Origin: Bombella intestini
GTDB taxonomy: Bacteria > Pseudomonadota > Alphaproteobacteria > Acetobacterales > Acetobacteraceae
Assembly (NCBI RefSeq): GCF_002003665.1
Contig: NZ_JATM01000004.1
Coordinates: 62,001 to 126,000 of the forward strand
DNA length: 64,000 bases
Reading direction: 5' to 3'
The notes beneath the pieces are model-generated. The model was given only the letters and a program-made list of their open reading frames with translations, ran no database searches and had not been told where the DNA came from. The position numbers were made by a program, and so were the translations under genes. Below, in pieces: positions 1 through 8,601 of this stretch (within the stretch, counting starts at the first letter, position 1; each line of letters starts with the position of its first letter).

Positions 1-1446
1 CTCCAAATGCATATGCGTGCCCCGCTAGGTACCCGTATTGAGGTTGCCGGACGCATTGCCGCTCTGGTCTCCGACCGCATCGAGCATGATCTACCCGGGC
101 AGGTCGAAGAGATCGTCAGCAACTGTGGCCTGCCAGAAGGGGCGCATAACCAGGCCTTCATCCCCACCCCGACCATCGGAACACAGGATTGCGACCTGAC
201 AATAGCCCTGAAGGATGAAGCCTCCCCTGTTTGGGATTATCGTGCCCTACTGCGGAAGGACCTGTCCGCCCGCTTCCCCGGCACGGTCTTCACCTTCCAG
301 CCAGCAGACCTGACAGCCAAAATCCTCAACTTCGGCTCTCCCGCACCGATCGACATTCAGATCAACGGGCCAGATATTGCGGATAATTATGACTATGCCC
401 GCAAGATCATAGCCCGCCTGCGTCATATTCCGGGTGCTGCCGATGTCGTCATCCAGCAGACGATGAAAACACCAACCCTGATGATCCGTGGCAACCGGAC
501 CTTCAGCCAGGCCACCGGCCTGACCGAAGCCGACCTCGCCAACAACCAGCTCATGACGCTTTCTGGCTCCAGCACGGTGGACCCACAGTTCTGGCTCGAC
601 CCCAGCAACGATGTCACCTTCCCGCTGAACACCTACGTCTCGCAGGACCAGCTAACGCATCTGAGCGACCTGCTGACCATTCCGGTGGATAAGGGCGATG
701 GTAACCCGACCGGGACGGGCGACCAGCTTCTGGGAAGCATCAGCACTGTCGTGCCGACTGGCACGCCGGGTGAGGTCTCTCACTTCAACTCCATGCCGGA
801 GGTGGACATCTATGTCTCCACCGAAGGGCGAGACCTTGGTGCTGTCCTAACGGACGTCAAGAAGGTCATCAACGACACGAAACCCCTGCTGCCCAAAACG
901 GCTGCAACGGAGATTCACGGGGCCGCCGTGACCATGTATGGGGCCTACAGCCAGCTTGTTATCGGGCTGATGGTTTCTGTCGTGCTGATCTATCTGCTGA
1001 TTGTCGTCAACTTCCAATCCTGGATGGATCCATTCATCATCATCACGGCTCTGCCCGGCGCACTGGCAGGGATCGCTTGGGCCCTGTTCCTCACCGGAAC
1101 ACGTCTATCCGTCCCGGCCCTGACGGGTGCCATCATGTGCATGGGGACCGCCACGGCGAACTCCATTCTTGTGGTGTCCTTCGCCAGAGAGCGGATCGAA
1201 ATGCATGGCGATGCCCTCCGGGCGGCAACAGAAGCCGGACGGGAACGTATCCGCCCCGTGCTGATGACCGCCCTTGCCATGGTGGTGGGGATGATCCCCA
1301 TGGCGACCTCCAACTCTACCAATGCCCCACTGGGCCGAGCCGTGATTGGCGGGCTGATTGTCGCCACGCTTTCCACGCTGCTCTTTGTTCCCTGTGTCTA
1401 TGCAATCCTCCACAACCGTAATGCGCGTCATAAGGAGACCGTCTGA
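1..1446 (+). CDS. RND multidrug efflux pump, inner-membrane subunit (C-terminal part)
   Basis: This is the C-terminal half of a HAE1-type RND pump, cut by the left edge; the frame is open through base 1, so the true start lies upstream. Visible are a periplasmic porter/docking part (about the first 300 residues) and a C-terminal membrane block. The latter has hydrophobic segments beginning near GAYSQLVIGLMVSVVLIYLL and contains the typical stretch ALTGAIMCMGTATANSILVV followed by ERIRPVLMTALAMVVGMIPM. RND pumps use the proton gradient to drive drug export across the envelope. The stop codon overlaps the start of the adaptor gene by one base (TGATG), so the three genes form an operon. The substrate cannot be told from the sequence. 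Confidence 0.93.
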   Translation, partial: LQMHMRAPLGTRIEVAGRIAALVSDRIEHDLPGQVEEIVSNCGLPEGAHNQAFIPTPTIGTQDCDLTIALKDEASPVWDYRALLRKDLSARFPGTVFTFQPADLTAKILNFGSPAPIDIQINGPDIADNYDYARKIIARLRHIPGAADVVIQQTMKTPTLMIRGNRTFSQATGLTEADLANNQLMTLSGSSTVDPQFWLDPSNDVTFPLNTYVSQDQLTHLSDLLTIPVDKGDGNPTGTGDQLLGSISTVVPTGTPGEVSHFNSMPEVDIYVSTEGRDLGAVLTDVKKVINDTKPLLPKTAATEIHGAAVTMYGAYSQLVIGLMVSVVLIYLLIVVNFQSWMDPFIIITALPGALAGIAWALFLTGTRLSVPALTGAIMCMGTATANSILVVSFARERIEMHGDALRAATEAGRERIRPVLMTALAMVVGMIPMATSNSTNAPLGRAVIGGLIVATLSTLLFVPCVYAILHNRNARHKETV

Positions 1447-2645
1447 TGGCCAGCATGTCCCGTAAACATAAATTACTGCTTGGCCTGATCGCCCTAGTGC
1501 TTGGCCTGTACGTCATCGTGCTTCTGCTTGGCCGCATCACCCATAATGCCCATCTGCATGATGTCGCCGAGGAAAGTGCCGTGCCTAACGTGGCCGTCAT
1601 CCTCCCCCACAAGGCGGACAGCAAAGTGAGCCTCACCCTCCCAGGCACAGTTGACGCCTGGTATCAGGCCCCGATCTATGCGCAGGTCTCCGGCTATGTG
1701 AAAATGTGGTACAAAGATTACGGTGCCGTCGTCCATCAAGGTGACGTGCTGGCCGAAATCAACGCCCCGGCACTGGATGCCCAGTATGCTCAGGCTCTGG
1801 CTGATCTAGACGCCCAAAAGGCCAAGTATAATCTGGCCTCCGTAACAGCCAATCGCTGGCGGGCAATGGGCCACTCCCAGGCTGTGTCTGGTCAGTCCGT
1901 CTCCGTTGCCACAGCAGATGAACAGGCCGCCTATGCCAAGATGGAGGCTGCCCAGCGCAATGTGGACCACTTCGCCGCACTGGAGAAGTTCAAGCAGATC
2001 GTCGCTCCGTTCGATGGTGTCGTGACAGCCCGTTCCATCAATGTGGGTGACTATGTCAACAGTGGGGGTGGGCAGCTCAACGCTGCTGGTGGGGCCTCCG
2101 AGCTCTTTACCGTTGCCGATACACACCGCCTGCGGCTCTTCATCTCCGTGCCGGAAATCTTCTCCTATATGCTGACAGATGGGCTGACGGCAGAAATCCA
2201 CGTGCCGCAATATCCCGACCGCACCTTTACAGCCAAGTTCCTGACGGCCTCCCTCGGCTACGACCCCAACACGAGAACAGCCGTCTCCGAATTCACGCTA
2301 GACAATGCCGACCACGCCCTCTGGCCGGGGACCTTCGCCTCCGTCTCGCTGAAGGCCAACAACAATGCCGCCCATCTGCTGAAGATTCCCACGGGGTCCC
2401 TCGTCTTCCAGGAGAAAGGAATGCAGGTTGCCACCGTGGACCAGAAAAACACCGTCCATTTCAAGAACATCCGTGTCGGCAAGATGGCGGATAGCTCCAC
2501 TGAAGTTCAGGCAGGTATCACGGCGGATGACCGCATCATCAACAACCCGCCTGCCGACCTGCTGGAAGGCGACCCCGTCCATATCGTGACACCTGCCCGG
2601 GGCTACAATCAGAGTGGCTGGGAAGAATCCGGAGATGATGACTAA
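1446..2645 (+). CDS. RND efflux periplasmic adaptor (membrane fusion protein)
   Basis: A 399-residue HlyD/AcrA-type adaptor. One N-terminal membrane anchor (about residues 9-28) is followed by a split biotinyl-lipoyl domain: QVSGYVKMWYKDYGAVVHQGDVLAEI on one side and VAPFDGVVTARSINVGDYVN on the other. Between them is a coiled-coil hairpin (about residues 115-185), then a beta-barrel and a membrane-proximal domain. It links the inner-membrane pump to the outer-membrane channel. Start and stop overlap both neighbours by one base (TGATG upstream, TAATG downstream), which indicates translational coupling of pump, adaptor and outer-membrane factor. Confidence 0.93.
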   Translation: MASMSRKHKLLLGLIALVLGLYVIVLLLGRITHNAHLHDVAEESAVPNVAVILPHKADSKVSLTLPGTVDAWYQAPIYAQVSGYVKMWYKDYGAVVHQGDVLAEINAPALDAQYAQALADLDAQKAKYNLASVTANRWRAMGHSQAVSGQSVSVATADEQAAYAKMEAAQRNVDHFAALEKFKQIVAPFDGVVTARSINVGDYVNSGGGQLNAAGGASELFTVADTHRLRLFISVPEIFSYMLTDGLTAEIHVPQYPDRTFTAKFLTASLGYDPNTRTAVSEFTLDNADHALWPGTFASVSLKANNNAAHLLKIPTGSLVFQEKGMQVATVDQKNTVHFKNIRVGKMADSSTEVQAGITADDRIINNPPADLLEGDPVHIVTPARGYNQSGWEESGDDD

Positions 2646-4312
2646 TGACCACCATGATCTCTGAACATTTCTCCTCCATAAAGAAGGCTCGCCACAAACT
2701 GAGCCGTCTGTCCCGTCGGGCTGCTTTAGGTGGCGGCCTGCTGGCCCTGACGAGCCTTGGTGCCTGCGACCTTGCCCCACGCTACGAACCGCCGCATTTT
2801 GTCGTACCGGATAGCTGGGAAGGGCAGGCTCCCTTCGCCGTTGCCAAACCGGCTGATACAGCCCTACCCAGCGACTGGTGGACCCTCTTCCGTGACCCAC
2901 TACTGAACGAGCTGGAAGACCGAGCCATTGCGGAGAATGGCGACCTTCAGGCAGCGGCGGAACGGTTCCTTCAGGCCCGGTCTCTCGTCGCCAAAGCACG
3001 GGCAGACCTGCTCCCCCATCTCAGCCTTGATGCAGGCGGGTCGGATAACAAACAGTCGGCAGATAGGCTTTTCCGTAACGGGGCCACCCTAACCCAGACG
3101 CAGGAAGAATATGCCGGTCTAGCCTCGTGGGAGCCAGACATCTGGTCCTCCATCCGCAACCGTGTCCGCATGAACCGGCAGGCTGCCCAGCAGGAGGCCG
3201 CCCGCTTTGCCATGGCAAGGCTGAGCCTGGAGGCCGAACTGGCGACCGACTATATCCAGCTGCGTGGCTATGATGCACAAATCGCCATCTACCAGCAGTC
3301 CATCGCCTATTATAACCGAGCACTGGATGTCACCCGCACCCAGCTGAAATACAAGGCAGCCCCACGGCTGGACCTCGCCCGTGCGGAGGCCCAGCTCTAC
3401 ACCACGCAGGCGGCCCTGTACGATATTCAAGCTGCCCGTGAGGTTACAGAACACGCCATTGCCGTTCTAACCAACAGTGCGCCCTCCAGCTTCCATATCG
3501 ACCCGGTCAAAGCACTGGACTTCCACCAGCCTGCCATCCCTACGGGTGTACCCTCCGGCCTGCTCCAGCGGCGGCCTGACATTGCCAGTGCAGAGCGTGA
3601 AATGGCACAGGCAAACCGGGCCATCGGCATTGCCCGTGCCGCCTTCTACCCGCATTTCTCCCTCAATGCGGATGCCGGGTTCGAGGCCAATGGCTTCAAG
3701 CTGGCTAATCTGGCCAACTCGCTCTGGACCTACGGTGCCCGCATGAACATTCCGCTCTTTGATGGCGGCGTACATCGGGCGGAACTCCAGCGGTCATGGT
3801 CCGCCTACCGGGAGACACGGGACCAGTACCGCACGACCGTCCTCTCTGCCTTCCGAGAAGTGGAGGATGGTCTCTCCCGCACCAACCGCCTAAATCTGGA
3901 AAACCAAGCTCTGGAAAAGGCAGTCAATGCCAATCTAGAAACCCAGAACATGACCATGACACTCTACCAAGGCGGTGTCGGAACCTATCTGGATGCCATT
4001 TTCAGCCAAGAAAACACCCTTCACAGCCGCATCACGCAGGTGGAGGTGGCCACGAGGCTGTATCAGGCTGATGTCTCGCTAATTCGCAGCCTTGGCGGCG
4101 GGTGGGACTCTAAGAACCTTCCCACAATGGCCGAGACGCTATCGGTCGGTGCCTTCCAATATGAGGGGCTGCACCACCCCAAGCAGGTTGGCGACGTCAA
4201 TGCCTCCGAACATCCTGAAGCGCATGAGGACCTAACCCATGATGCCCCGGATGCCGTAGGCCGTGGCACTAATGCCCACCTCAAGCCGCTACCTATCGGG
4301 GCGATGCCCTGA
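2645..4312 (+). CDS. RND efflux outer-membrane factor, NodT family lipoprotein
   Basis: A 555-residue outer-membrane channel of the NodT/OprM type. The N-terminus carries a long signal with SRRAALGGGLLALTSLGAC, and Cys41 fits a lipobox, so the mature protein is probably lipid-anchored. The body has the duplicated outer-membrane efflux repeat: first half near DWWTLFRDPLLNELEDRAIAEN, second after RPDIASAEREMAQANRAIGIARAAFYPHFSL. The last roughly 70 residues (from about GAFQYEGLHHPKQ) are a His- and Asp-rich extension beyond the usual family end, possibly metal-binding. Last gene of the operon; a hairpin follows the stop. Confidence 0.92.
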   Translation: MTTMISEHFSSIKKARHKLSRLSRRAALGGGLLALTSLGACDLAPRYEPPHFVVPDSWEGQAPFAVAKPADTALPSDWWTLFRDPLLNELEDRAIAENGDLQAAAERFLQARSLVAKARADLLPHLSLDAGGSDNKQSADRLFRNGATLTQTQEEYAGLASWEPDIWSSIRNRVRMNRQAAQQEAARFAMARLSLEAELATDYIQLRGYDAQIAIYQQSIAYYNRALDVTRTQLKYKAAPRLDLARAEAQLYTTQAALYDIQAAREVTEHAIAVLTNSAPSSFHIDPVKALDFHQPAIPTGVPSGLLQRRPDIASAEREMAQANRAIGIARAAFYPHFSLNADAGFEANGFKLANLANSLWTYGARMNIPLFDGGVHRAELQRSWSAYRETRDQYRTTVLSAFREVEDGLSRTNRLNLENQALEKAVNANLETQNMTMTLYQGGVGTYLDAIFSQENTLHSRITQVEVATRLYQADVSLIRSLGGGWDSKNLPTMAETLSVGAFQYEGLHHPKQVGDVNASEHPEAHEDLTHDAPDAVGRGTNAHLKPLPIGAMP

Positions 4313-4324
4313 AGCAGAAAACAG

Positions 4325-4358
4325 CTCCACCTGCCACATCCGGCGGGTGGAGTCTTCT
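4325..4358 (+). terminator. Possible terminator after the efflux operon
   Basis: An 11-bp stem with one G-T wobble (4325-4335 paired with 4342-4352, six-base loop) lies 12 bases after the efflux operon stop. The following TCTTCT is only a weak U tract. Confidence 0.45.
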
Positions 4359-4448
4359 GATGCGACCATCCACTTTTCTTCCCGTCATTGGTGACATCTG
4401 ATACAGCCTGAGGGCAAAGTTCCATCACCTGTTAGGAAGATCATCCCA

Positions 4449-5543
4449 ATGGCACATTCCCCCCGCAAGGGCAGCCCAGCCCGCTGGGCTGCGGTCGTGC
4501 TGCCGCCACTTTGTCTGGGTGGCCTGATGGCCTGGACGGCTGGCGTTTTCAGTCCGGCCGCCATATCTCCTTCCCACTTCATGCAGCGTTTCCAGAAAGC
4601 CGGCGCACTGGACAAAGGCTTCCGCCGTGCCCACGCCAAAGGCATGTGTGCCACAGGCTGGTTCGACCCCACACCGGAGGGCCGTGCCCTGTCCCGCTCC
4701 GGTATCTTCAAGGGGGAGCACCTACCTGTCATGGGGCGTTTCTCGCTCGCTCCGCCGCTGCCCTACCTGCCGGACAACCCAGCCGCAGCCCGCAGCCTAG
4801 CCATGCAAATACGCTCCTCAACTGGAGATGATTGGCGGATGGCCCTTGTGGATGCGCCTCTCCAAGTCATGCGGGACATTGCTGATGCCTTTGCTTTCTT
4901 CAAGACGGCACGGTTGGACCCTGCAACCAACAAGCCGGACCCGGCCGCCATCCGGGCCTATGCAGCCCAACGCCCCTGGCTAAAAACAGCCTTTGAGCAG
5001 GCTAAATCTCACAAGCAGGCATCCGACCTGACCAACGACACCTACAACAGCCTCGACAGCTTCATTCTAACGGACGAAGCGGGAAAAAAGACGCCTGTCC
5101 GCTGGGCGGCCGTAGCACAAGAACCTTTCAGCCCAGCTGAAGGCAGCAGTGCCAATGATAAAAACTATCTCTTTAAACGGCTTGTGCAGACGTTAGACCA
5201 ACGGCCTCTCCGCTGGGACATTGTCGCCACGATCGCCCGTGAGGGGGACCCCATTAACGACCCCAGCCAACCTTGGGATGAAGCCGACCAAAAAGTGACA
5301 GTCGGCACGGTGACGTTCACGAAGGCCTACAGCGAGGATGCAAGCCCCTGTGGCCCCATGGTGTTCGACCCCACCATCCTGCCAGATGGAATCAACGTCT
5401 CTGATGACCCGCTGCTGGCCCTGCGCTCGTCAGTCTACATGAAGTCCTATGCGACCCGGTCTGCCGAGCACAAGACGCCCAGCATGGTTACACCGGACGA
5501 GATCGCCAACCCTACCCTCACCCCGGACGAAAAAGGCCAGTAA
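4449..5543 (+). CDS. Catalase-family haem peroxidase (SrpA-like)
   Basis: A 364-residue small catalase-related peroxidase. These proteins have the catalase core but are shorter than true catalases (about 480-750 residues) and usually act as peroxidases. An N-terminal hydrophobic segment (about residues 11-34) suggests export or membrane anchoring. The distal histidine fits His62 in FRRAHAKG. The proximal haem tyrosine fits Tyr330 in ALRSSVYMKSYATR, which matches the catalase R-x-x-x-Y pattern. The downstream gene encodes cytochrome b561 only 3 bases after the stop. That pairing suggests the peroxidase takes electrons from a membrane quinol-linked cytochrome; this is inference from context. 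Confidence 0.88.
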   Translation: MAHSPRKGSPARWAAVVLPPLCLGGLMAWTAGVFSPAAISPSHFMQRFQKAGALDKGFRRAHAKGMCATGWFDPTPEGRALSRSGIFKGEHLPVMGRFSLAPPLPYLPDNPAAARSLAMQIRSSTGDDWRMALVDAPLQVMRDIADAFAFFKTARLDPATNKPDPAAIRAYAAQRPWLKTAFEQAKSHKQASDLTNDTYNSLDSFILTDEAGKKTPVRWAAVAQEPFSPAEGSSANDKNYLFKRLVQTLDQRPLRWDIVATIAREGDPINDPSQPWDEADQKVTVGTVTFTKAYSEDASPCGPMVFDPTILPDGINVSDDPLLALRSSVYMKSYATRSAEHKTPSMVTPDEIANPTLTPDEKGQ

Positions 5544-5546
5544 TCC

Positions 5547-6101
5547 ATGTCATTTCCACAGAATACAGGCCATGCTGCTCCCTTCCCCCGCCTCTCTATC
5601 CTGCTACATTGGGTGATGGCGGCTCTCATCCTTGTCATGCTCTTTGTCGGGCTGTTCATGGCGCATAACTCCACCATCCACTATGCCAGTCTCTTCACAC
5701 TGCATCGCACGGTGGGTTTTCTGCTCCTGCTGTTAGTAATCGTCCGGCTCATCAACCGGTTTACCAACCGCACGCCACCACTACCCGATGATCTGCCCAC
5801 CCCCATGAAGCTAGCTGCTCATCTGTCCCATCTCCTGCTTTATGGCTTCATGATCGCCCTACCATTGGTCGGCTGGGCCATGCTCTCGGCTGGCGGATAC
5901 CCGATCACCCTATGGGGTGGCTGCCACATCCCGCCGCTCATGGGCTTTCATCCCCATCTCTGGGGTGAACTACGCTGCCTACACAGCCTGCTAGCCTATG
6001 GACTGATCCTGCTCATCCTCACCCATATCGGAGCCGCCCTACTGCATGGCATCATCCGGCGTGATGGTGTTCTGGCATCTATGTTAAAGTATAATAAATA
6101 A
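5547..6101 (+). CDS. Cytochrome b561, membrane dihaem protein
   Basis: A 184-residue bacterial cytochrome b561 with four hydrophobic helices. Histidines fitting the two b-haem sites are seen near SILLHWVMA (about residue 20), FTLHRTVGF (about 53), and near the third and fourth helices (AHLSHLLLYGF, LRCLHSLLAYG, LTHIGAALLH). The family carries electrons across or within the inner membrane, often quinol-linked. The gene follows the catalase-like peroxidase by 3 bases and is very likely co-transcribed as its electron donor (inference). Start ATG 5547 is the first in-frame choice and gives the normal family length. Confidence 0.9.
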   Translation: MSFPQNTGHAAPFPRLSILLHWVMAALILVMLFVGLFMAHNSTIHYASLFTLHRTVGFLLLLLVIVRLINRFTNRTPPLPDDLPTPMKLAAHLSHLLLYGFMIALPLVGWAMLSAGGYPITLWGGCHIPPLMGFHPHLWGELRCLHSLLAYGLILLILTHIGAALLHGIIRRDGVLASMLKYNK

Positions 6102-6106
6102 AAAAA

Positions 6107-6125
6107 GGGGAGATTGTATCTCCCC
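6107..6125 (-). terminator. Terminator for the acetyltransferase gene
   Basis: A 7-bp perfect stem, GGGGAGA and TCTCCCC with a 5-base loop. On the minus strand it is followed by a T-rich run (complement of the A run at 6094-6106), so it ends transcription of the leftward acetyltransferase gene. Confidence 0.75.
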
Positions 6126-6173
6126 CTACATGACCAGATATATTTTACTATTTACCGAATTCAATCATGGCGC

Positions 6174-6893
6174 CTATTTCGACAACTCAATCAGTTCTCT
6201 TACAAAAAATCTCTTTGCCTTAAACTCATGTAAGCCATGCTGTATTTCATAAAATTTATGAATAAAATCTTCAATATTTGTCCAATTCAATTCATTCAAA
6301 TCCCAGAAAGGAAATCTCCACCATCTTATTTCCATCAATTTTTCGACAATATCTTCTCTAAATCTCAGCCTGATTATTTTTGCAGGATTACCTCCTACTA
6401 TAGCATAGGGGGGGACATCCTTTGTAACAATCGATCCTGCTGCTACTATGGCACCATCACCAATTTTACATCCACCTTTAATTATTACATCATCCCCAAT
6501 CCAAACATCATTTCCAATCACGACCTTCCCATAGTCTTTATTGATTAACGTATTTTTCCAAACTTTCCCAAAACCCTGAGCAAGATATACCCAATCCTGA
6601 TCTGTTACGACAGGATGAGTTGTAACGAAACTAGGCTCGTGCCTGTTCCCCATGAGTTTTATTCCACCACCCATTGAACAATAACGTCCTACGGAAATGC
6701 TCTTTCCAAAAGTAGAGAATGAATAAGAAAAGGCGCCACTCGTGTACAACATATTGAATTTAAAATCTGAAAACTGTTCGATAGAATCATTTTCATCAGC
6801 AAATGAAATAGTTTCACCAATGTTTGAATTTCCAATAGCAATCCTATTTTCATTAAAGAAGTCATGTAATTTTTTGTTAATTTTTATACGCAT
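6174..6893 (-). CDS. CatB-related hexapeptide-repeat O-acetyltransferase
   Basis: A 239-residue left-handed beta-helix acetyltransferase of the xenobiotic/CatB type. The hexapeptide repeats run through GNDVWIGDDVIIKGGCKIGDGAIVAAGSIVTKDVPPYAIVGGNPAKIIRLRF, the classic C-terminal signature; GNRHEPSFVTTHP holds the likely catalytic histidine. Members acetylate sugars or drugs from acetyl-CoA; the substrate here is unknown. ATG 6893 is chosen because GGGGG lies 5 bases upstream; an in-frame ATG at 6944 has no ribosome site. Base composition is far more AT-rich than every neighbour and codon use differs, so recent transfer is likely. It stands alone between two terminators. Confidence 0.87.
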   Translation of the reverse strand: MRIKINKKLHDFFNENRIAIGNSNIGETISFADENDSIEQFSDFKFNMLYTSGAFSYSFSTFGKSISVGRYCSMGGGIKLMGNRHEPSFVTTHPVVTDQDWVYLAQGFGKVWKNTLINKDYGKVVIGNDVWIGDDVIIKGGCKIGDGAIVAAGSIVTKDVPPYAIVGGNPAKIIRLRFREDIVEKLMEIRWWRFPFWDLNELNWTNIEDFIHKFYEIQHGLHEFKAKRFFVRELIELSK

Positions 6894-7013
6894 AACGCCC
6901 CCAAATAAATAAAACTCCAATAAACTACATTGTGATTTTTTCATTTGAAAATAAAATTATTGTTCAAAGTATTTACAATCTGTTTCAATAAATAAAATGT
7001 TTACAATAAAAAA

Positions 7014-7036
7014 GGCGACCCCATAGTGGAGCCGCC
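7014..7036 (-). terminator. Terminator for the aldehyde dehydrogenase gene
   Basis: A GGCG...CGCC stem with an inner CTCCA/TGGGG pairing and a short loop. It is followed on the minus strand by a T run (complement of the A run at 7008-7013) and sits 35 bases past the aldehyde dehydrogenase stop. Confidence 0.7.
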
Positions 7037-7071
7037 CTTTTCATGGCCAGAGATATAGACCTGCCCAGTTC

Positions 7072-8463
7072 TTAGAACGGAGCGTCAATATCCACGACAT
7101 TGATGAGCTTGTGGTTCACAAACTCCTTGATGCCAAGGGCCATCAGCTCCCGGCCAAAACCGGAACGGGCGATACCACCGAAAGGCAGTTCAGCCTTGGT
7201 ACCCGTTGGATGGTTGATGAACACCATGCCGGTACGAAGCCTAGACGCCACACGAAGCGCATGGGCCTCATCCTTGGAGAAGATGGAACCACCCAGCCCG
7301 TAAGGGGAATCATTGGCGATGCGGACGGCATCATCCTCATCCTTCGCACGGTAAAGCTGCGTGACAGGACCAAAGAACTCCCAGTGACGGGCCTCGTTGT
7401 TCTCATCAAGTCCGGTCAGGATGACGGGCTGGAAGAAAGCCCCCTGATTAGGCACAGGTACAGGGATCGTCTCGGCCTTCGCACCCTGCTTGACGGCCTT
7501 CTGGACCAACTCCCGCAGATCATCCGCAGCCTTCTGAGAGGACAGAGGAGCAAAGGTAGTGTTCGGGTCCATCGGATCACCGGCCTTCAGCGCGGCGATG
7601 CCCTTCTTGTACAGTTCCACGAAACGATCATAGAGGCTGTCCACCACGATGATGCGTTTTGCAGACACACAGACCTGACCAGCGTTCCAGTGACGGCCAA
7701 ACACAGCCCATTTGACGGTCTTCTCAAGGTCGGCATCATCCAGAACAATGAAGGCATCGCTGCCCCCCAGCTCCATCGTTGCCTTCTTGAGGGCCTTGCC
7801 AGCCGTACCAGCCACGATAGACCCGGCTCGCTCGGAGCCTGTCAGCGCAACGCCGCAGGTGCGGGGGTCTTCCAGTACCATGTCCGTAAATTTGTGCGGC
7901 ATGTAAATGTTCTGGAACAGACCCTTCGGTGCGCCGGCTTCCTCAACCAGTTCTTGGCAGGCGGCTGCACACTGGGGCAGGTTACCGGCGTGTTTCAAAA
8001 GAACCGCATTACCGGCAGAAAGCTGCGGGGCAACGATGCGCAGCACCTGATAGTAAGGGAAGTTCCAAGGTTCAATGGCAAGCACGATGCCCTGCGGCTC
8101 GTACACCATGGTCGCACGGCCCACCTTCGGGTCGGAGACCTTAAGCTCTTCCGGCTTCAATAGTTCGGCAAGATTCTCTGCGTAATATTCGCAGATCTCC
8201 GCAGAGAGAATCACCTCTGCCTTACCTTCGGTCAGTACCTTGCCCATCTCCAGTGCAGCTAGACGGGCCAGCTTATCAGCATCCCGCCGCAGCAGAGCAC
8301 CGATATTCTTCATCAGCTTGGCACGCTCTTCGAAACTGGTTGCCCGCCATGCCTCGTAGGCCTTATGGCCTTTATCCAGAGCGGCCTTTACGTCCTGCTC
8401 GGTTGCCTCTGGGAATTCTTTAAGAAGTTCGTTCGTATAAGGGTTAATAGTGGCGAATGCCAT
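7072..8463 (-). CDS. NAD(P)-dependent aldehyde dehydrogenase (succinate-semialdehyde type)
   Basis: A 463-residue aldehyde dehydrogenase superfamily enzyme oxidising an aldehyde to the acid. The general-base Glu231 lies in MELGGSD and the catalytic Cys265 in NAGQVCVSAKR. The substrate-anchoring Asn is in EPWNFPYYQ and the cofactor loop is around ALTGSERAG. The N-terminus (MAFATINPYTNELL) resembles the short SSADH/GabD2 group. It lies in the same orientation as the YqhD-like alcohol dehydrogenase, 138 bases away. The pair may convert toxic aldehydes to acid or alcohol under the TetR regulator upstream (inference). The true substrate is not determined. Confidence 0.92.
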   Translation of the reverse strand: MAFATINPYTNELLKEFPEATEQDVKAALDKGHKAYEAWRATSFEERAKLMKNIGALLRRDADKLARLAALEMGKVLTEGKAEVILSAEICEYYAENLAELLKPEELKVSDPKVGRATMVYEPQGIVLAIEPWNFPYYQVLRIVAPQLSAGNAVLLKHAGNLPQCAAACQELVEEAGAPKGLFQNIYMPHKFTDMVLEDPRTCGVALTGSERAGSIVAGTAGKALKKATMELGGSDAFIVLDDADLEKTVKWAVFGRHWNAGQVCVSAKRIIVVDSLYDRFVELYKKGIAALKAGDPMDPNTTFAPLSSQKAADDLRELVQKAVKQGAKAETIPVPVPNQGAFFQPVILTGLDENNEARHWEFFGPVTQLYRAKDEDDAVRIANDSPYGLGGSIFSKDEAHALRVASRLRTGMVFINHPTGTKAELPFGGIARSGFGRELMALGIKEFVNHKLINVVDIDAPF

Positions 8464-8547
8464 GATACACCTCGCTCCTCTCAGGACGCCAGCGGCGGAG
8501 CCTTATGTTATCTACGGGTAATTAAGGAATATTTACCTGTAGTTAGG

Positions 8548-8585
8548 CAGGGGGAATGAGATGAATACATGAATCATCCCCCCTG
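8548..8585 (-). terminator. Hairpin between alcohol and aldehyde dehydrogenase genes
   Basis: An inverted repeat, CAGGGGG(A)ATGA paired with TCATCCCCCCTG, lies just after the alcohol dehydrogenase stop. It has no clear T tract, so it may be a weak or attenuating terminator rather than a full stop. Confidence 0.4.
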
Positions 8586-8601
8586 TATATATATTGGTAC
8601 C

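Noticed and set aside
7111-8163. 350-residue open frame opposite the aldehyde dehydrogenase
   Set aside because: A shadow of a strongly conserved enzyme gene; no family resemblance of its own.
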